A stretch of DNA of 28,541 nt from Bacteroidota bacterium. Lineage in GTDB: Bacteria > Bacteroidota > Bacteroidia > UKL13-3. Location of the stretch: assembly GCA_010027395.1 (NCBI GenBank), contig RGVD01000005.1, forward strand, positions 1-28,541, written 5' to 3'. Made by a program: the position numbers and the translations under genes. Numbering within the stretch: position 1 is the stretch's first letter; the number at the start of each line of letters is the position of its first letter. This document shows positions 7,554 to 16,405 of the stretch, piece after piece. The notes under the pieces are model-generated. The model searched no databases and was not told where the DNA came from. It saw nothing but the letters and a program-made list of their open reading frames with translations.

Positions 7554-9092
7554 TTATTTCAACTTATATAAACTCAAAGTTTCAAATTTGCCCACAAGGC
7601 CATCCAAATGAACCTTGAGGGCAGTATCTGAGAGGCCATATTTATTATTACATAAATAGTAATTTATCTTTCTGCTTAACATTTTTTGTAAATCCTCTTC
7701 ATTAATTTTCCCTTCTTTAAATCCATATTGACTCACGCCATGTCTTTGAATAACAGATAAAGTGCCATTTGGCGTGACATCAGGAAAGGAAATTACTTGG
7801 GCGTTTGGTGGTAGATTTTTATCAATGAAATTTCTAAAACCTTCATGATAATATTCTTCACTTAGTTTTTGATGTTGTTTTCCATTATAAAAATACACTT
7901 GCATTCTTTTGTTAGCATAAGCAAAATTAAAAAGAATGATTGCCAATAAAATTAATTTTATAAGGCTTTTATCAAAATATTTCTTCGTCATTTTGACAAG
8001 GAATATTAGACACAAGAATGGTAAAACATATAGATTAACGAAGTAATAATTATTGTCTTTGAATCCAACAAAGAAGTAGAGTAAGAAGCATAACACTGCG
8101 CCCAAATAGGTCATTATCAACCATGCCAAAGCATCCTTTTTGAAGAAGTGAATAAAGACAAAAATCAAAGCTAGTAGGGCTATAATTAAACCAATAATGC
8201 TAAACAAATCTTGTGCATAATATGCCAACATTTTGATGGTGTTTTGAATGTCCTTTGCACTTGCCTCCCATATCGGCCATCCGGGCCATGTGCCTGTTCC
8301 AAGGAATGAAGAGCGATGTATGGTTGTATATTCAATTACCCATGCGTACCAAAAATATTGAACCAAAATAGAAGCAGCAATGGCAATAATTAGTTTTGTA
8401 TTGTACTTTACAATATCGTTTTCTTTAACCCATTTTAATTTACATAATAGCATATTCAGCAAGATGGCAATAGGCAAAAACATGGCATTTGCCTTTAGTA
8501 ACATAGCAAATAAAAAACAGATAGAAGTAAGTAATAGGTTAATGAATCCTTTTCTTTTTTGATAACTATAAAAGTACAACAAGCCCATCCAAACAAAAGA
8601 CAGCGAAGGAATGTCAGCCAAGAAGCTTGGGGCATAAACCATTACTAGCGGGGCAGAAATGTAACAAGTGATGATAAAGAAGGAACCTAATCGAGATTGT
8701 GTGATACCTAAACTTAGTTTGAATAATGCCCAAGTACCCATGTGAAAAATAAGTAATTGAAAGCATTTAAAAATCCAATATTGTACTCCTGTAAATTGCC
8801 ATATTTTTCCAACAGCATAATATATCAATGGACATTCACCCGCACAAAGACCATTGTCATTAAGGTAATTGTATACCCTTGGCTCAAAGAATTTTTGTCC
8901 ATCATAATAATTTAAAGCAAATGCTAAACAATCTGATTGTCGCCATAAATGCAGGGTTTGGGGTGGGAGGTTTAGTAAAGCTGGGTAGCTGAAAAGTATG
9001 GCTGATAACAAACAGACTATCATGAATAATGAAAAATCATTTGTTTTTTGAAGTGACTTGAAGATGCCGTTTGATAAAATTTGCTGTAACAT
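7554..9092 (-). CDS. multi-pass membrane glycosyltransferase, ArnT/GT39-like (GT-C fold)
   Basis: I start at ATG 9092 (512 residues), just 2 bp after the corA stop; a TTG at 9104 would overlap corA. There are about ten hydrophobic helices. The first periplasmic loop has HLWRQSD and the acidic stretch YYDGQKFFEP, typical of lipid-linked sugar transferases of the ArnT/PMT type, where acidic loop residues are catalytic. The C-terminus (about 390-512) is a soluble periplasmic domain. These enzymes move a sugar from a polyprenyl carrier to lipid, polysaccharide or protein. Acceptor and sugar cannot be read from the sequence. Tight spacing suggests co-transcription with corA, without an obvious functional link. 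Confidence 0.72.
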   Translation of the reverse strand: MLQQILSNGIFKSLQKTNDFSLFMIVCLLSAILFSYPALLNLPPQTLHLWRQSDCLAFALNYYDGQKFFEPRVYNYLNDNGLCAGECPLIYYAVGKIWQFTGVQYWIFKCFQLLIFHMGTWALFKLSLGITQSRLGSFFIITCYISAPLVMVYAPSFLADIPSLSFVWMGLLYFYSYQKRKGFINLLLTSICFLFAMLLKANAMFLPIAILLNMLLCKLKWVKENDIVKYNTKLIIAIAASILVQYFWYAWVIEYTTIHRSSFLGTGTWPGWPIWEASAKDIQNTIKMLAYYAQDLFSIIGLIIALLALIFVFIHFFKKDALAWLIMTYLGAVLCFLLYFFVGFKDNNYYFVNLYVLPFLCLIFLVKMTKKYFDKSLIKLILLAIILFNFAYANKRMQVYFYNGKQHQKLSEEYYHEGFRNFIDKNLPPNAQVISFPDVTPNGTLSVIQRHGVSQYGFKEGKINEEDLQKMLSRKINYYLCNNKYGLSDTALKVHLDGLVGKFETLSLYKLK

Positions 9093-9094
9093 AT

Positions 9095-9997
9095 TTACAT
9101 CCAACCTTTGCGTTTAAACCAAATCCAAATGAAGATGGTAATACTCAACATCAACCCTAATACTGATGGATAGCCCCACATCCAATGCAATTCAGGCATG
9201 CCGTCAAAGTTCATTCCGTAGATGCCAACAATAAATGTGAGTGGTAAGAAGAAGGCCGAGAAAACGGTTAAGAAACGCATTACTTCATTTGTTTTTTGAG
9301 ATGAAAGCGAGATATAAATATTAAGTAATGAATGTATGCTATCATGAATTTCATCAATCAATATCTCATATTTGGTAAACGTATCTTTTAGGTCTTGTAC
9401 TTGTGCATTCTTTCTATTGCTGCTTTCCATTTGGTCAACAATGTTTTTTGAAACTGAGAAAAGCCTCTTAGTGATGTATGCTTTGCGTTTTATCTCATAA
9501 AGGTTTTTAAGCAAATCCGGTATTCGGTTTTTTAGGAATATCCGCGATTCGTAATAATCAATCTCTGAATCAATTTTATTCAGCGGTGCTTCATAAGTTT
9601 CTATTGATTGCTTTAATAATTTACACACTATATCGAATGGCGTTTTTGCATAAGGGTTGTTTACATACTTTTCTGCTGTTTGACTAATGATATCTGTTTC
9701 ACTTCTGTGAATGGTAATCAAATAATTTTTGCCATAAAATATGGCCAACTTACGAGTTAGTTTTTGAATGGTATCAGAAGATTTATCGCAATGCTTATCA
9801 TAAAATCTAAAGATGATAAATGAGGCATCATCCATTTGTTCAATCTTTGGCAAATGCTCTGGCTCAAGACAGTCTTTAACTGCGGTCGGATGTAAATGGT
9901 ATTTTTCAGCTACTTCATTTAGCTCTTCCAGGCTAGGTCCACTTATGTCTATCCATTTGTATGAATGCTCTGATTCGGCTTTTATTACTGTTAGCAT
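9095..9997 (-). CDS. corA: CorA-type magnesium/divalent cation channel
   Basis: The 300-residue protein has the CorA layout: a soluble N-terminal domain (1-235) with long coiled helices, then two C-terminal membrane helices (about 242-260 and 275-293). The signature YGMNFDGMPEL puts the GMN selectivity motif at 261-263, at the end of the first helix. The C-terminus is basic (FKRKGWM), as usual for its cytoplasmic tail. CorA forms a pentamer that conducts Mg2+ and often Co2+ or Ni2+. The gene diverges from the interrupted deacetylase gene and is followed 2 bp later by the membrane glycosyltransferase. Confidence 0.94.
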   Translation of the reverse strand: MLTVIKAESEHSYKWIDISGPSLEELNEVAEKYHLHPTAVKDCLEPEHLPKIEQMDDASFIIFRFYDKHCDKSSDTIQKLTRKLAIFYGKNYLITIHRSETDIISQTAEKYVNNPYAKTPFDIVCKLLKQSIETYEAPLNKIDSEIDYYESRIFLKNRIPDLLKNLYEIKRKAYITKRLFSVSKNIVDQMESSNRKNAQVQDLKDTFTKYEILIDEIHDSIHSLLNIYISLSSQKTNEVMRFLTVFSAFFLPLTFIVGIYGMNFDGMPELHWMWGYPSVLGLMLSITIFIWIWFKRKGWM

Positions 9998-10090
9998 TTT
10001 TGTTAGTTAAATAATTATTATCAATGAGATAGTACCATCCTATCCCTTAATTTTGTGGCATAACAAATAAAGAATTTATTGTTTTTAAAT

Positions 10091-11083
10091 ATGTATAAAA
10101 TTAAACCCATTTTATCCTTTCTGTTATGTGTATGTGCATTTTACTATACTAAGGCTCAAGTTACGAATAAGGAGGCGGGAGTTTGTTTTAGAGTGGATGA
10201 TACACAACCCATTGATAAACTTAGAATGTTTGATAGCCTGTTTAGAAGCAAGGGTCTAAAATTTACTTTTGGTTGCAATGCGCAAATTGTGGAACGAATA
10301 GGAGGAGAAGAATATTGGACATTGTTGAAGGATATGCAAACCTATGGTCATGATATTGCTGATCATAGTGCCAACCATAATGCGCATTTTTTTGAGGTTA
10401 CAAGTATGCAAGACACACTTATGTATGCTGCTAAACCAGGGGTAGACCATATTAATAAAGTGTTTTATAATCCCAATGCCAATGGTCCAAGGATTTGCTT
10501 GAAATATAATTTGGTTAATACCAAAGGTCTTGGTGACGAGGGAAAGGTAACCATTAAAGGAAATAAACTTATTACACAAAACAATGGCGAATTTAGCTCC
10601 AGCCGAATATATGAATCGCAAAACATCACGAAGTTTTATTTACCAAATATCAATCTTGTTTTAGGGTTTTCAGGTATTTCAAACGTAAATCCTTTAGACC
10701 CTGATACGGCTACCCTTATGTCGTTTTGGAATGAGGATGTAAACTTTGAAAATACAGGCTTAATTCCGTTTAAAATGCTTTCTAATTTTGATATAGAGGT
10801 AAATAAGGAAGGTTTTTTATTGATGCAACAACATACGCAATATCTTTTCGCAAAACATGGTTTGAAAAACCCAACTACCTGGATTCAACCAGGAGGAGAG
10901 CAACCCTACTTAAGTGAAGGATTTATTGAGGAAACTTTGGGTCATGAATTCTCCTATTTGAGTGGGGCGAGTTATCCTACTTGTGTAAAAGCTTTTAATG
11001 AATATGACCCAAATGGCTCAAGAAGATTTTCGATGCAATGGGGTGATTTTTATGAAGAAAATCAGTCAACCTCGAGTATTTAG
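10091..11083 (+). CDS. secreted polysaccharide deacetylase-like protein, N-terminal part (cut by amber codon)
   Basis: The ATG at 10091 opens a signal peptide (MYKIKPILSFLLCVCAFYYTKAQ). The next region is NodB/CE4-like: D36-D37 in FRVDDTQP and H92-S-A-N-H96, the HSxxH metal motif. Carbohydrate esterase 4 enzymes remove N- or O-acetyl groups from polysaccharides such as chitin, peptidoglycan or exopolysaccharide. The frame ends at a TAG (11081-11083) after 330 residues, but it stays open in the same frame for another 1632 bp, with matching C-terminal CE4-like and T9SS sequence. This is therefore probably one gene of about 873 residues carrying a nonsense mutation. TAATTTTG at 10048-10055 fits the Bacteroidota -7 element, but no -33 TTG is in place. 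Confidence 0.72.
   Translation: MYKIKPILSFLLCVCAFYYTKAQVTNKEAGVCFRVDDTQPIDKLRMFDSLFRSKGLKFTFGCNAQIVERIGGEEYWTLLKDMQTYGHDIADHSANHNAHFFEVTSMQDTLMYAAKPGVDHINKVFYNPNANGPRICLKYNLVNTKGLGDEGKVTIKGNKLITQNNGEFSSSRIYESQNITKFYLPNINLVLGFSGISNVNPLDPDTATLMSFWNEDVNFENTGLIPFKMLSNFDIEVNKEGFLLMQQHTQYLFAKHGLKNPTTWIQPGGEQPYLSEGFIEETLGHEFSYLSGASYPTCVKAFNEYDPNGSRRFSMQWGDFYEENQSTSSI
11081..11083 (+). other. in-frame amber stop interrupting the deacetylase gene
   Basis: A single TAG lies between residues ENQSTSSI and NTIADRLARHH. The flanking frames are the same and no other stop occurs from 10091 to the TGA at 12713-12715. TAG also ends normal genes here (at 1321, 1781 and 27784), so it is not reassigned in this genome. 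Confidence 0.9.
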
Positions 11084-12715
11084 AATACCATTGCCGATAG
11101 GCTTGCAAGGCACCACTTAAGCATTGGACTTAATCACTTTTCATTATATGGTGGTTTTGCTTGGGATGATTTGTTGAAAAACATTAATGAAATACTTGAT
11201 TGGTGCAAGGTAAAAAATATAAAAATAGAAACTTATGATTATTGGGCCAATGAGCTATATAGCAAAATACCTAACCAAAATGTAAACATAGCCCCAAGTT
11301 TGAATGTTGATTTGGATGAAGATGGTCTTCCTGATGGCTTCGGAAACTTAAATACTTTTGATCCAACAACCGGTGTGGCACAGAGTGGTGGTAAAAGTTT
11401 TTCAGGAAAAAATGGTCAAGTAATAACCATACAAAGACTTGGTGGGGTGGAGAAAGGAAAAAATGTAATTAGGCTTTCAACCAAAGGTGGATCTGAAAAT
11501 GATAAGGTTAATATCTTTATCAATGTGCAAGACAAGAACATTAATTACTACTTTGATGTACCTGCAAATACGCCTGACTTTACTGAGTATAGCAAGGAGT
11601 TTTGGATACCTGAAGATGCCTTTTTGATTAGTGTGTATTGTAACGTGTATTCACCATCTGGCCGCACCATATTTGTTTCAGGATTGGATATTAGAGGGGT
11701 ATCAAAGCCGAAAATAAAATTTAAAAAATTGACCAAACAAGTAAATCAAGATTTCCCTTTAATAGAATTAGATAAATGTGTTTTTGATACAGCTTTTGCC
11801 GCAAACTCAATGAAATGGGGTATTTTAAAAGATGCCTTGTCCTTTGCTAAACTAGATACCATTAATCGAAAATTAATAATTATGACTAACCCATTTTGGT
11901 TAGGTAACGATTCAATTCAGATGATTGTTATGAATCCATCAGCGCAAGCTGATACATGCACTTTGTATTTTTCATCAACAGCTATGAGTGTTTGTGCAGG
12001 TCAGTTACTTGAATTAAAAGCACCCTTTGATTCTACAGTTAAATATAAATGGACAGCGATACCTGCAGATTCAAATCTTAAAAATGATACAGGTGCAAGC
12101 ATTGCTGTTAGGCCAATCATATCAAGTGTTTATAAGCTTTTAATTACCCAATCAAATAATATGGCTCAATCATATACTATTGATGTAAATGTAAGGCCAA
12201 GTAGGTCTTTAAATACTGAAATGGATACCCTTATTTATAATCCCTTGCAGGATAATATTTTTGAACTGAATAAACCTTTTGGATATAGTTTTTCAATTTT
12301 GAGCCAAGCTAAGTACAATGTAGAATTGTCAAACAATGTACTGAAAACACTTAAGGGGCAGAGCATACTTGGTGATGATTTAGTTAGAATTTATGTAAGT
12401 AATAAAACCTGCGATGTTGGAATTGTTGATTTGCATATTATGAACAAGAAAAGCTCGATAACTGAATTGGAAATAGACAAAAATCTGAAAGTTTACCCAA
12501 ATCCTGTGAGTGATTATTTAAAGATTAAGACACCAAATGGAAATGCATACGATTTGGTTTTAATGGAATTCAATGGTCAAATAGTAAAAAGAAGTGTAAT
12601 TGATCAAAACTCAACTGGACTAGATATGATGGATATCCCCAAAGGATTTTACATTTTGTATCTTAGCAATCAAATTATTTCTGATAGACATTACTTTAAA
12701 ATATTTAGGAATTGA
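11084..12715 (+). pseudogene. C-terminal remainder of the interrupted deacetylase, with Ig-like region and T9SS sorting domain
   Basis: Reading straight on from the amber codon gives RHHLSIGLNHFSLYGGF and a helix ending DWCKVKNIKIETYDYW, which look like the last part of a CE4 barrel. They are followed by a beta-rich domain (about 11280-11740) with DLDEDGLPDGF and a later Ig/PKD-like stretch (around 11980-12200). The end is a type A sorting domain: KVYPNPVSDYLKIK, LMEFNGQIVKR, GFYILYLSN. No believable start exists: the first candidate is TTG at 11171, inside the barrel, and the first in-frame ATG comes far downstream (about 11811). It also lacks a signal peptide. Separate translation is thus unlikely and, unless the TAG is a sequencing error or suppressed, the export signal is lost from the N-terminal product. 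Confidence 0.75.
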
Positions 12716-12978
12716 TATTTGGTTTTGTAAACCAATAACATAACATGTTTTAATTTCTCACTAAAAACTATTTTGATATATCCTATAATTTGATAGGAGT
12801 GAGTAAATCTTCATAATTGACGAAAGTCTATTTTATTAACACTCAGAAAAGTCTAGGTTTTTTATGTCTTCTGAGAATTGACTGACAGGTGAATCAATTA
12901 AAAATTTGCCCTTTCAATAAAGTTAGGTAGTTTAAGTCAATCCATTTTTTATTTTTGCAAACATATAACTAAAAGTAC

Positions 12979-14226
12979 ATGGCAGAAATTATTCGCATGC
13001 CCAAGATGAGCGACACGATGACGGAAGGTGTTATTGTTTCGTGGTTGAAACAAGTGGGCGATGATATTAAACCAGGTGATATACTGGCTGAGGTTGAGAC
13101 AGATAAGGCAACGATGGAGTTGGAAAACTATGTAAAAGGAACCCTTTTGCATATTGGTATTCCTGCAGGAGGCACCGTGCCTGTTGATTCAATCATTGCA
13201 ATTGTTGGGGCCAAGGGAGAGGATATTTCTTCTGTTCTAGCAAGTGCTGATAGCAAACCTGCTGCAAGTAGTTCATCTCCTAGTGAAACAAAAGAAACAG
13301 TTGTTGCAAGTCCCGTACACCCAATTGCAGCTTTGTCGAATACATCCGATTCAAGAGTAAAAGCATCTCCTTTGGCTAAGAAAATAGCTGAAGATAAGGG
13401 AATAAGTTTGTCTCAATTGCATGGCAGTGGGGACGGTGGCAGAATTGTGAAGCGTGATGTTGAGGGATTTGTTCCTGCATCAATACCACAAATTACAAGC
13501 ACTCCAAGCCCAATTTCTTTTGCCTTGCCTCAAATAGTAGCTCAAGAAAGCTATGAGGATGTTCAATTATCACAAATGCGTAAAGTAATTGCACGCAGAT
13601 TGAGCGAGAGTTTATATACCGCACCACACTTTTACTTAACCATGTCAATTCGCATGGATAAGGCTATTGAAGCCCGCAAGGCTATCAATGAGATGGGTGA
13701 TGTGAAAATATCTATGAATGATATTATTGTGAAAGCTGTAGCAGCTGCGTTACGCAAAAATCCTAATGTGAATGTAAGTTGGTTAGGAGATAAGATTCGT
13801 TATAACCACCACATCAACATAGGTATTGCAGTGGCTATTGAAGATGGCTTAATTGTACCAGTAGTAAAATTTGCTGATAATAAAACCATTTCGCACATAA
13901 GTGCTGAAGTGAAACAATTGGCTGATAAAGCAAAAAATAAAAAATTGCAGCCTGCCGAATTTGAGGGTAGTACTTTCACCATTTCTAATTTGGGAATGTA
14001 TGGCATTGATCAGTTTACTGCTATTATCAACCCACCTGATGCTTGTATCTTAGCAGTGGGTGCAGCAACTGAAACAGTTTTGGTTGAAAATGGACAAATG
14101 GTGGTTGGTAATGTAATGAAGGTTACATTAAGCTGCGACCATAGAGCTGTGGATGGTGCTGTTGGATCGGCCTTCCTAAAAACATTAAAGGAATTACTTG
14201 AAAATCCAGTTAAAATGCTGGTTTAA
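12979..14226 (+). CDS. pdhC: dihydrolipoamide acetyltransferase, E2 of pyruvate dehydrogenase complex
   Basis: A 415-residue E2 protein. One lipoyl domain (about 1-80) carries the lipoylated lysine K43 in ETDKATMELEN. An Ala/Ser/Pro-rich linker leads to the E1/E3-binding domain (about 128-166, VKASPLAKKIAEDKGI) and a second linker. The catalytic domain (about 190-415) has the active-site motif DHRAVDG with H388 and D392. E2 transfers the acetyl group from lipoamide to CoA, forming acetyl-CoA. The lipoyl sequence and the lack of extra lipoyl domains favour pyruvate over 2-oxoglutarate E2. TATTTTTG at 12950-12957 fits a -7 element 21 bp before the start. E1 and E3 genes are not adjacent. A strong terminator follows. 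Confidence 0.9.
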   Translation: MAEIIRMPKMSDTMTEGVIVSWLKQVGDDIKPGDILAEVETDKATMELENYVKGTLLHIGIPAGGTVPVDSIIAIVGAKGEDISSVLASADSKPAASSSSPSETKETVVASPVHPIAALSNTSDSRVKASPLAKKIAEDKGISLSQLHGSGDGGRIVKRDVEGFVPASIPQITSTPSPISFALPQIVAQESYEDVQLSQMRKVIARRLSESLYTAPHFYLTMSIRMDKAIEARKAINEMGDVKISMNDIIVKAVAAALRKNPNVNVSWLGDKIRYNHHINIGIAVAIEDGLIVPVVKFADNKTISHISAEVKQLADKAKNKKLQPAEFEGSTFTISNLGMYGIDQFTAIINPPDACILAVGAATETVLVENGQMVVGNVMKVTLSCDHRAVDGAVGSAFLKTLKELLENPVKMLV

Positions 14227-14245
14227 TTCAAATGATTATAAAATA

Positions 14246-14274
14246 AAAAGGGCTTCAAATTTTGAAGCCCTTTT
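14246..14274. terminator. bidirectional Rho-independent terminator
   Basis: The stem GGGCTTCAAA / TTTGAAGCCC is extended by AAAA/TTTT and has T-tracts on both strands (eight T on the plus strand, TTTTTATTTTAT on the minus strand). It serves both the pyruvate dehydrogenase E2 gene and the convergent FkbM gene, whose stop codon lies in the T-tract. Confidence 0.92.
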
Positions 14275-14276
14275 TT

Positions 14277-14996
14277 TTATGCAAACGCTAGGAAGTAATA
14301 TTCTTTATTGCTGTTATATAATTCTTCAAATTGGCTAGCACTAAGCACTGCCGACTTGTTTACATAAGATTTTAGGGTTGATATTTTCAAGCCCATTTCT
14401 TTATTTAAGAAATCATACACATGTTCAGGCTTGGTTCCATAATAGTCACTGGCTCCTAATCCACACTCAAATATGAGCAAAGGTTTGTCTCGAAGAATTA
14501 ATTTTGATGCACCCTTTAATACCCCCAATTCAGCACCTTCCACATCTATCTTTATGACATCAATTTTGGTATTTGAAGGAATTAAGTCGTCCAATCTTCT
14601 TATTTCTACATCTATTACTTCAATATCTGGTTCGGCTACATCGTATTTGCGTTTTTGCAAGCCGCTATAGGCAGGCGCATTTTTCACGAAATTGAAAGTG
14701 GTTTTGCCTTCAGTTTCTGCCAAAGCATATTGTAATATCGTTGCTTTGCTTCCAAATTGTTTTTGCAAATTATCAGCCAACATCGGTATAGGTTCAAAGC
14801 CAAAATGCTTGCCATTTGGTGCCAATTGCAGAATCATCTCTAGTATTTCGCCTTTATGGCATCCCACATCTATGCAATTTGAATTAGTTTTGATGGCACC
14901 CTTCAATATCAAATTCGTCAGTCGGTCGTATTCTAAGTTCTTAGTTAGGTCGAGTTTTAAAAGGTTAAGGGTAGTTCTAATAAATTTCTTAAGCAT
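14277..14996 (-). CDS. FkbM-family SAM-dependent methyltransferase
   Basis: The 239-residue protein carries the SAM-binding motif I segment IDVGCHKGEI (about 42-51), the acidic ribose-binding region FGFEPIP, and the FkbM signature IDVIKIDVEGAELGVLKGA. FkbM enzymes O-methylate hydroxyls, often on sugars of polysaccharides or on natural products. It starts 53 bp after the end of the DUF5522 gene with no terminator between, so it may receive readthrough transcription from the B12 operon. Nothing in its sequence links it to cobalamin. Its stop overlaps the bidirectional terminator. Confidence 0.88.
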   Translation of the reverse strand: MLKKFIRTTLNLLKLDLTKNLEYDRLTNLILKGAIKTNSNCIDVGCHKGEILEMILQLAPNGKHFGFEPIPMLADNLQKQFGSKATILQYALAETEGKTTFNFVKNAPAYSGLQKRKYDVAEPDIEVIDVEIRRLDDLIPSNTKIDVIKIDVEGAELGVLKGASKLILRDKPLLIFECGLGASDYYGTKPEHVYDFLNKEMGLKISTLKSYVNKSAVLSASQFEELYNSNKEYYFLAFA

Positions 14997-15049
14997 GATT
15001 CAAAAAATAAATTTCAATAATACAACAAACGGTATTAAAATAAACTCTT

Positions 15050-15235
15050 TTACTTTTTCTTGAAACCATATGGGCAGTGTCTGCATCCACTTTTGCAGCA
15101 ATAACCTCGTTGCTTGTGGTATGTTTCAGTAAAAACCATATAGCCAGACTCAAAATAGAAATGAACACCCTCTTTCATTTCGTTTTTTCGGGGGATGCGG
15201 TCAATATTTTTATCTTGCATGATGTCGTTTGCCAT
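15050..15235 (-). CDS. DUF5522-like small cysteine-rich protein
   Basis: A 61-residue protein with no signal peptide. Its C-terminal third holds four clustered cysteines, C46-C47-x3-C51-x2-C54 (GYCCKSGCRHCPYGFKKK), after a central FESGYMVFTETYHKQRG segment. I recognise this as the DUF5522 type. The cluster could bind zinc or an iron-sulphur centre, but no function is known to me. Its ATG overlaps the stop codon of the beta-propeller gene by one base (TAATG), which points to translational coupling and membership of the riboswitch-controlled operon. Confidence 0.82.
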   Translation of the reverse strand: MANDIMQDKNIDRIPRKNEMKEGVHFYFESGYMVFTETYHKQRGYCCKSGCRHCPYGFKKK

Positions 15236-16284
15236 TAATAATTAAAATAAAAATCACCTGTGATGATGCCTGAATTAAACAATCCTTTTAATTGACCTGT
15301 GCTGGCATTGTATCTGTAACAATTTGATTTTTGAACATAATCCAATACATCGCTTACATACAATTCATCGTATTTTTTATCGAAGGATAGCCCATAGAAA
15401 TTCTTGCCATTGGCATTCACCAGAGGGTTTTTGGGTAGAACACTATCAGTGACCGACATTGTGTAGATGTCTTTTTTTAACCAATACAAGGCTGATTTAT
15501 TTTTATTTAAAACCAGTTTGCTTGGTTTTTCATCCGCTTCAAATGCATAGGTTTTTGATAGCCTAAATTCATTGTTACTAAAATAGATTTTATGTAATGC
15601 CGCATTTATTTTTTTTGTTTGATTGCCATTACATAAAACCCAAAAGGTACTATCGTTTTCTTGCATAATGGAATGTGTGCCGTAAGAAAGTTGAATGCTG
15701 TCTTTAATTTGGTCAGTGAAAATATCGATGCTAAACAAGTAGTTACTATTCGGGCAAGTCACCAACATATTATTACCCGAAAGAATCATGTTTTCGGTCC
15801 ATGCAGGTATAGTGATTTTTTTTAAAACTGTGTTATTTAATAAATCAAGCACAGTGATTGCATTGTCATATAAATCGCTAATGTAGGCTTTATTTGATGA
15901 AACCGCTTTTATATACCTTGGCGAGCGAAGTCCGGATATGGTTGAAATGGATTTAAAATTACTTTTATCTATCACCTCTATTTTGCCCGAATTATTTACC
16001 ACCAAATACAATTTATCATTAATCACACTCAAGGATTGAAGGACATCACCTAGACTTTTTTTATTTGCTTGTTTATAAACATCGTTGTAGTAAAAATTAT
16101 TATAAACATCAATAAAATCAAGGGTTGCGTTCCCTGATTGAAAATTTCCCTCGTTTAAAACATAGATACCTTCATGTAATGAATCTGGTAATATCACTAT
16201 CGGTGGCACTTGTGGTGCTTTGTCGCATGATTGCATGCCAAGGATAAGCAATACTGCAAATAAGAGGGTGTATATGTATTTCAT
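15235..16284 (-). CDS. YncE-like beta-propeller lipoprotein, BtuG-like candidate B12 surface binder
   Basis: I start at ATG 16284 (349 residues) because it opens a lipoprotein signal peptide ending LILGMQSC, with lipidated C20; the open frame upstream to 16344 adds 20 residues without signal features. The mature protein shows repeated blades of about 40 residues, for example SGKIEVIDKSN, DNAITVLDLLNN and NSNYLFSIDIF, as in YncE/DUF5074 propellers. In Bacteroides, BtuG is such a propeller: it caps the BtuB receptor and binds vitamin B12 very tightly. Here the gene lies in an operon headed by a cobalamin riboswitch and a BtuB-like receptor, so a BtuG-like role is well supported by context. Residues contacting B12 cannot be confirmed by eye. 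Confidence 0.8.
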   Translation of the reverse strand: MKYIYTLLFAVLLILGMQSCDKAPQVPPIVILPDSLHEGIYVLNEGNFQSGNATLDFIDVYNNFYYNDVYKQANKKSLGDVLQSLSVINDKLYLVVNNSGKIEVIDKSNFKSISTISGLRSPRYIKAVSSNKAYISDLYDNAITVLDLLNNTVLKKITIPAWTENMILSGNNMLVTCPNSNYLFSIDIFTDQIKDSIQLSYGTHSIMQENDSTFWVLCNGNQTKKINAALHKIYFSNNEFRLSKTYAFEADEKPSKLVLNKNKSALYWLKKDIYTMSVTDSVLPKNPLVNANGKNFYGLSFDKKYDELYVSDVLDYVQKSNCYRYNASTGQLKGLFNSGIITGDFYFNY

Positions 16285-16345
16285 TAATCTAGAGGTCAAT
16301 GTTTTTGTGTGAATGGTTGTTATGGGTAATAAATGTTTTGTCAAC

Positions 16346-16405
16346 TGTAAGGGCGAATAAATATTCGCCCAACAATTAATGGGCGAATATTAATTCGCCC
16401 CTACA
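16346..16405. repeat. 60-bp palindromic MITE/REP-like element
   Basis: Two 25-bp arms beginning TGTA[A/G]GGGCGAAT and ending TATTCGCCC are inverted around a 10-bp spacer and match at 23 of 25 positions. Each arm is itself a hairpin: 16351-16370 and 16381-16400. The element overlaps the end of the DUF4465-like gene and lies 62 bp before the propeller gene. No target duplication or transposase is visible. Confidence 0.85.

Noticed and set aside
7554..9104. Glycosyltransferase start at TTG 9104
   Set aside because: ATG 9092 lies four codons later, avoids overlap with corA and leaves a normal 2-bp gap.
11081..11083. TAG reassigned to an amino acid in this genome
   Set aside because: At least three other genes in the window end properly with TAG (at 1321, 1781 and 27784), so TAG is an ordinary stop here.
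11171..12715. Second half of the deacetylase as an independent gene starting at TTG 11171
   Set aside because: The TTG lies within conserved barrel sequence, there is no signal peptide although a T9SS sorting domain follows, and the same frame continues from the first half.
12842..12875. CTCAGAA/TTCTGAG hairpin upstream of the E2 gene as a riboswitch or terminator
   Set aside because: The 7-bp stem has a 20-nt loop and no T-tract or conserved core, so it is not distinguishable from chance.
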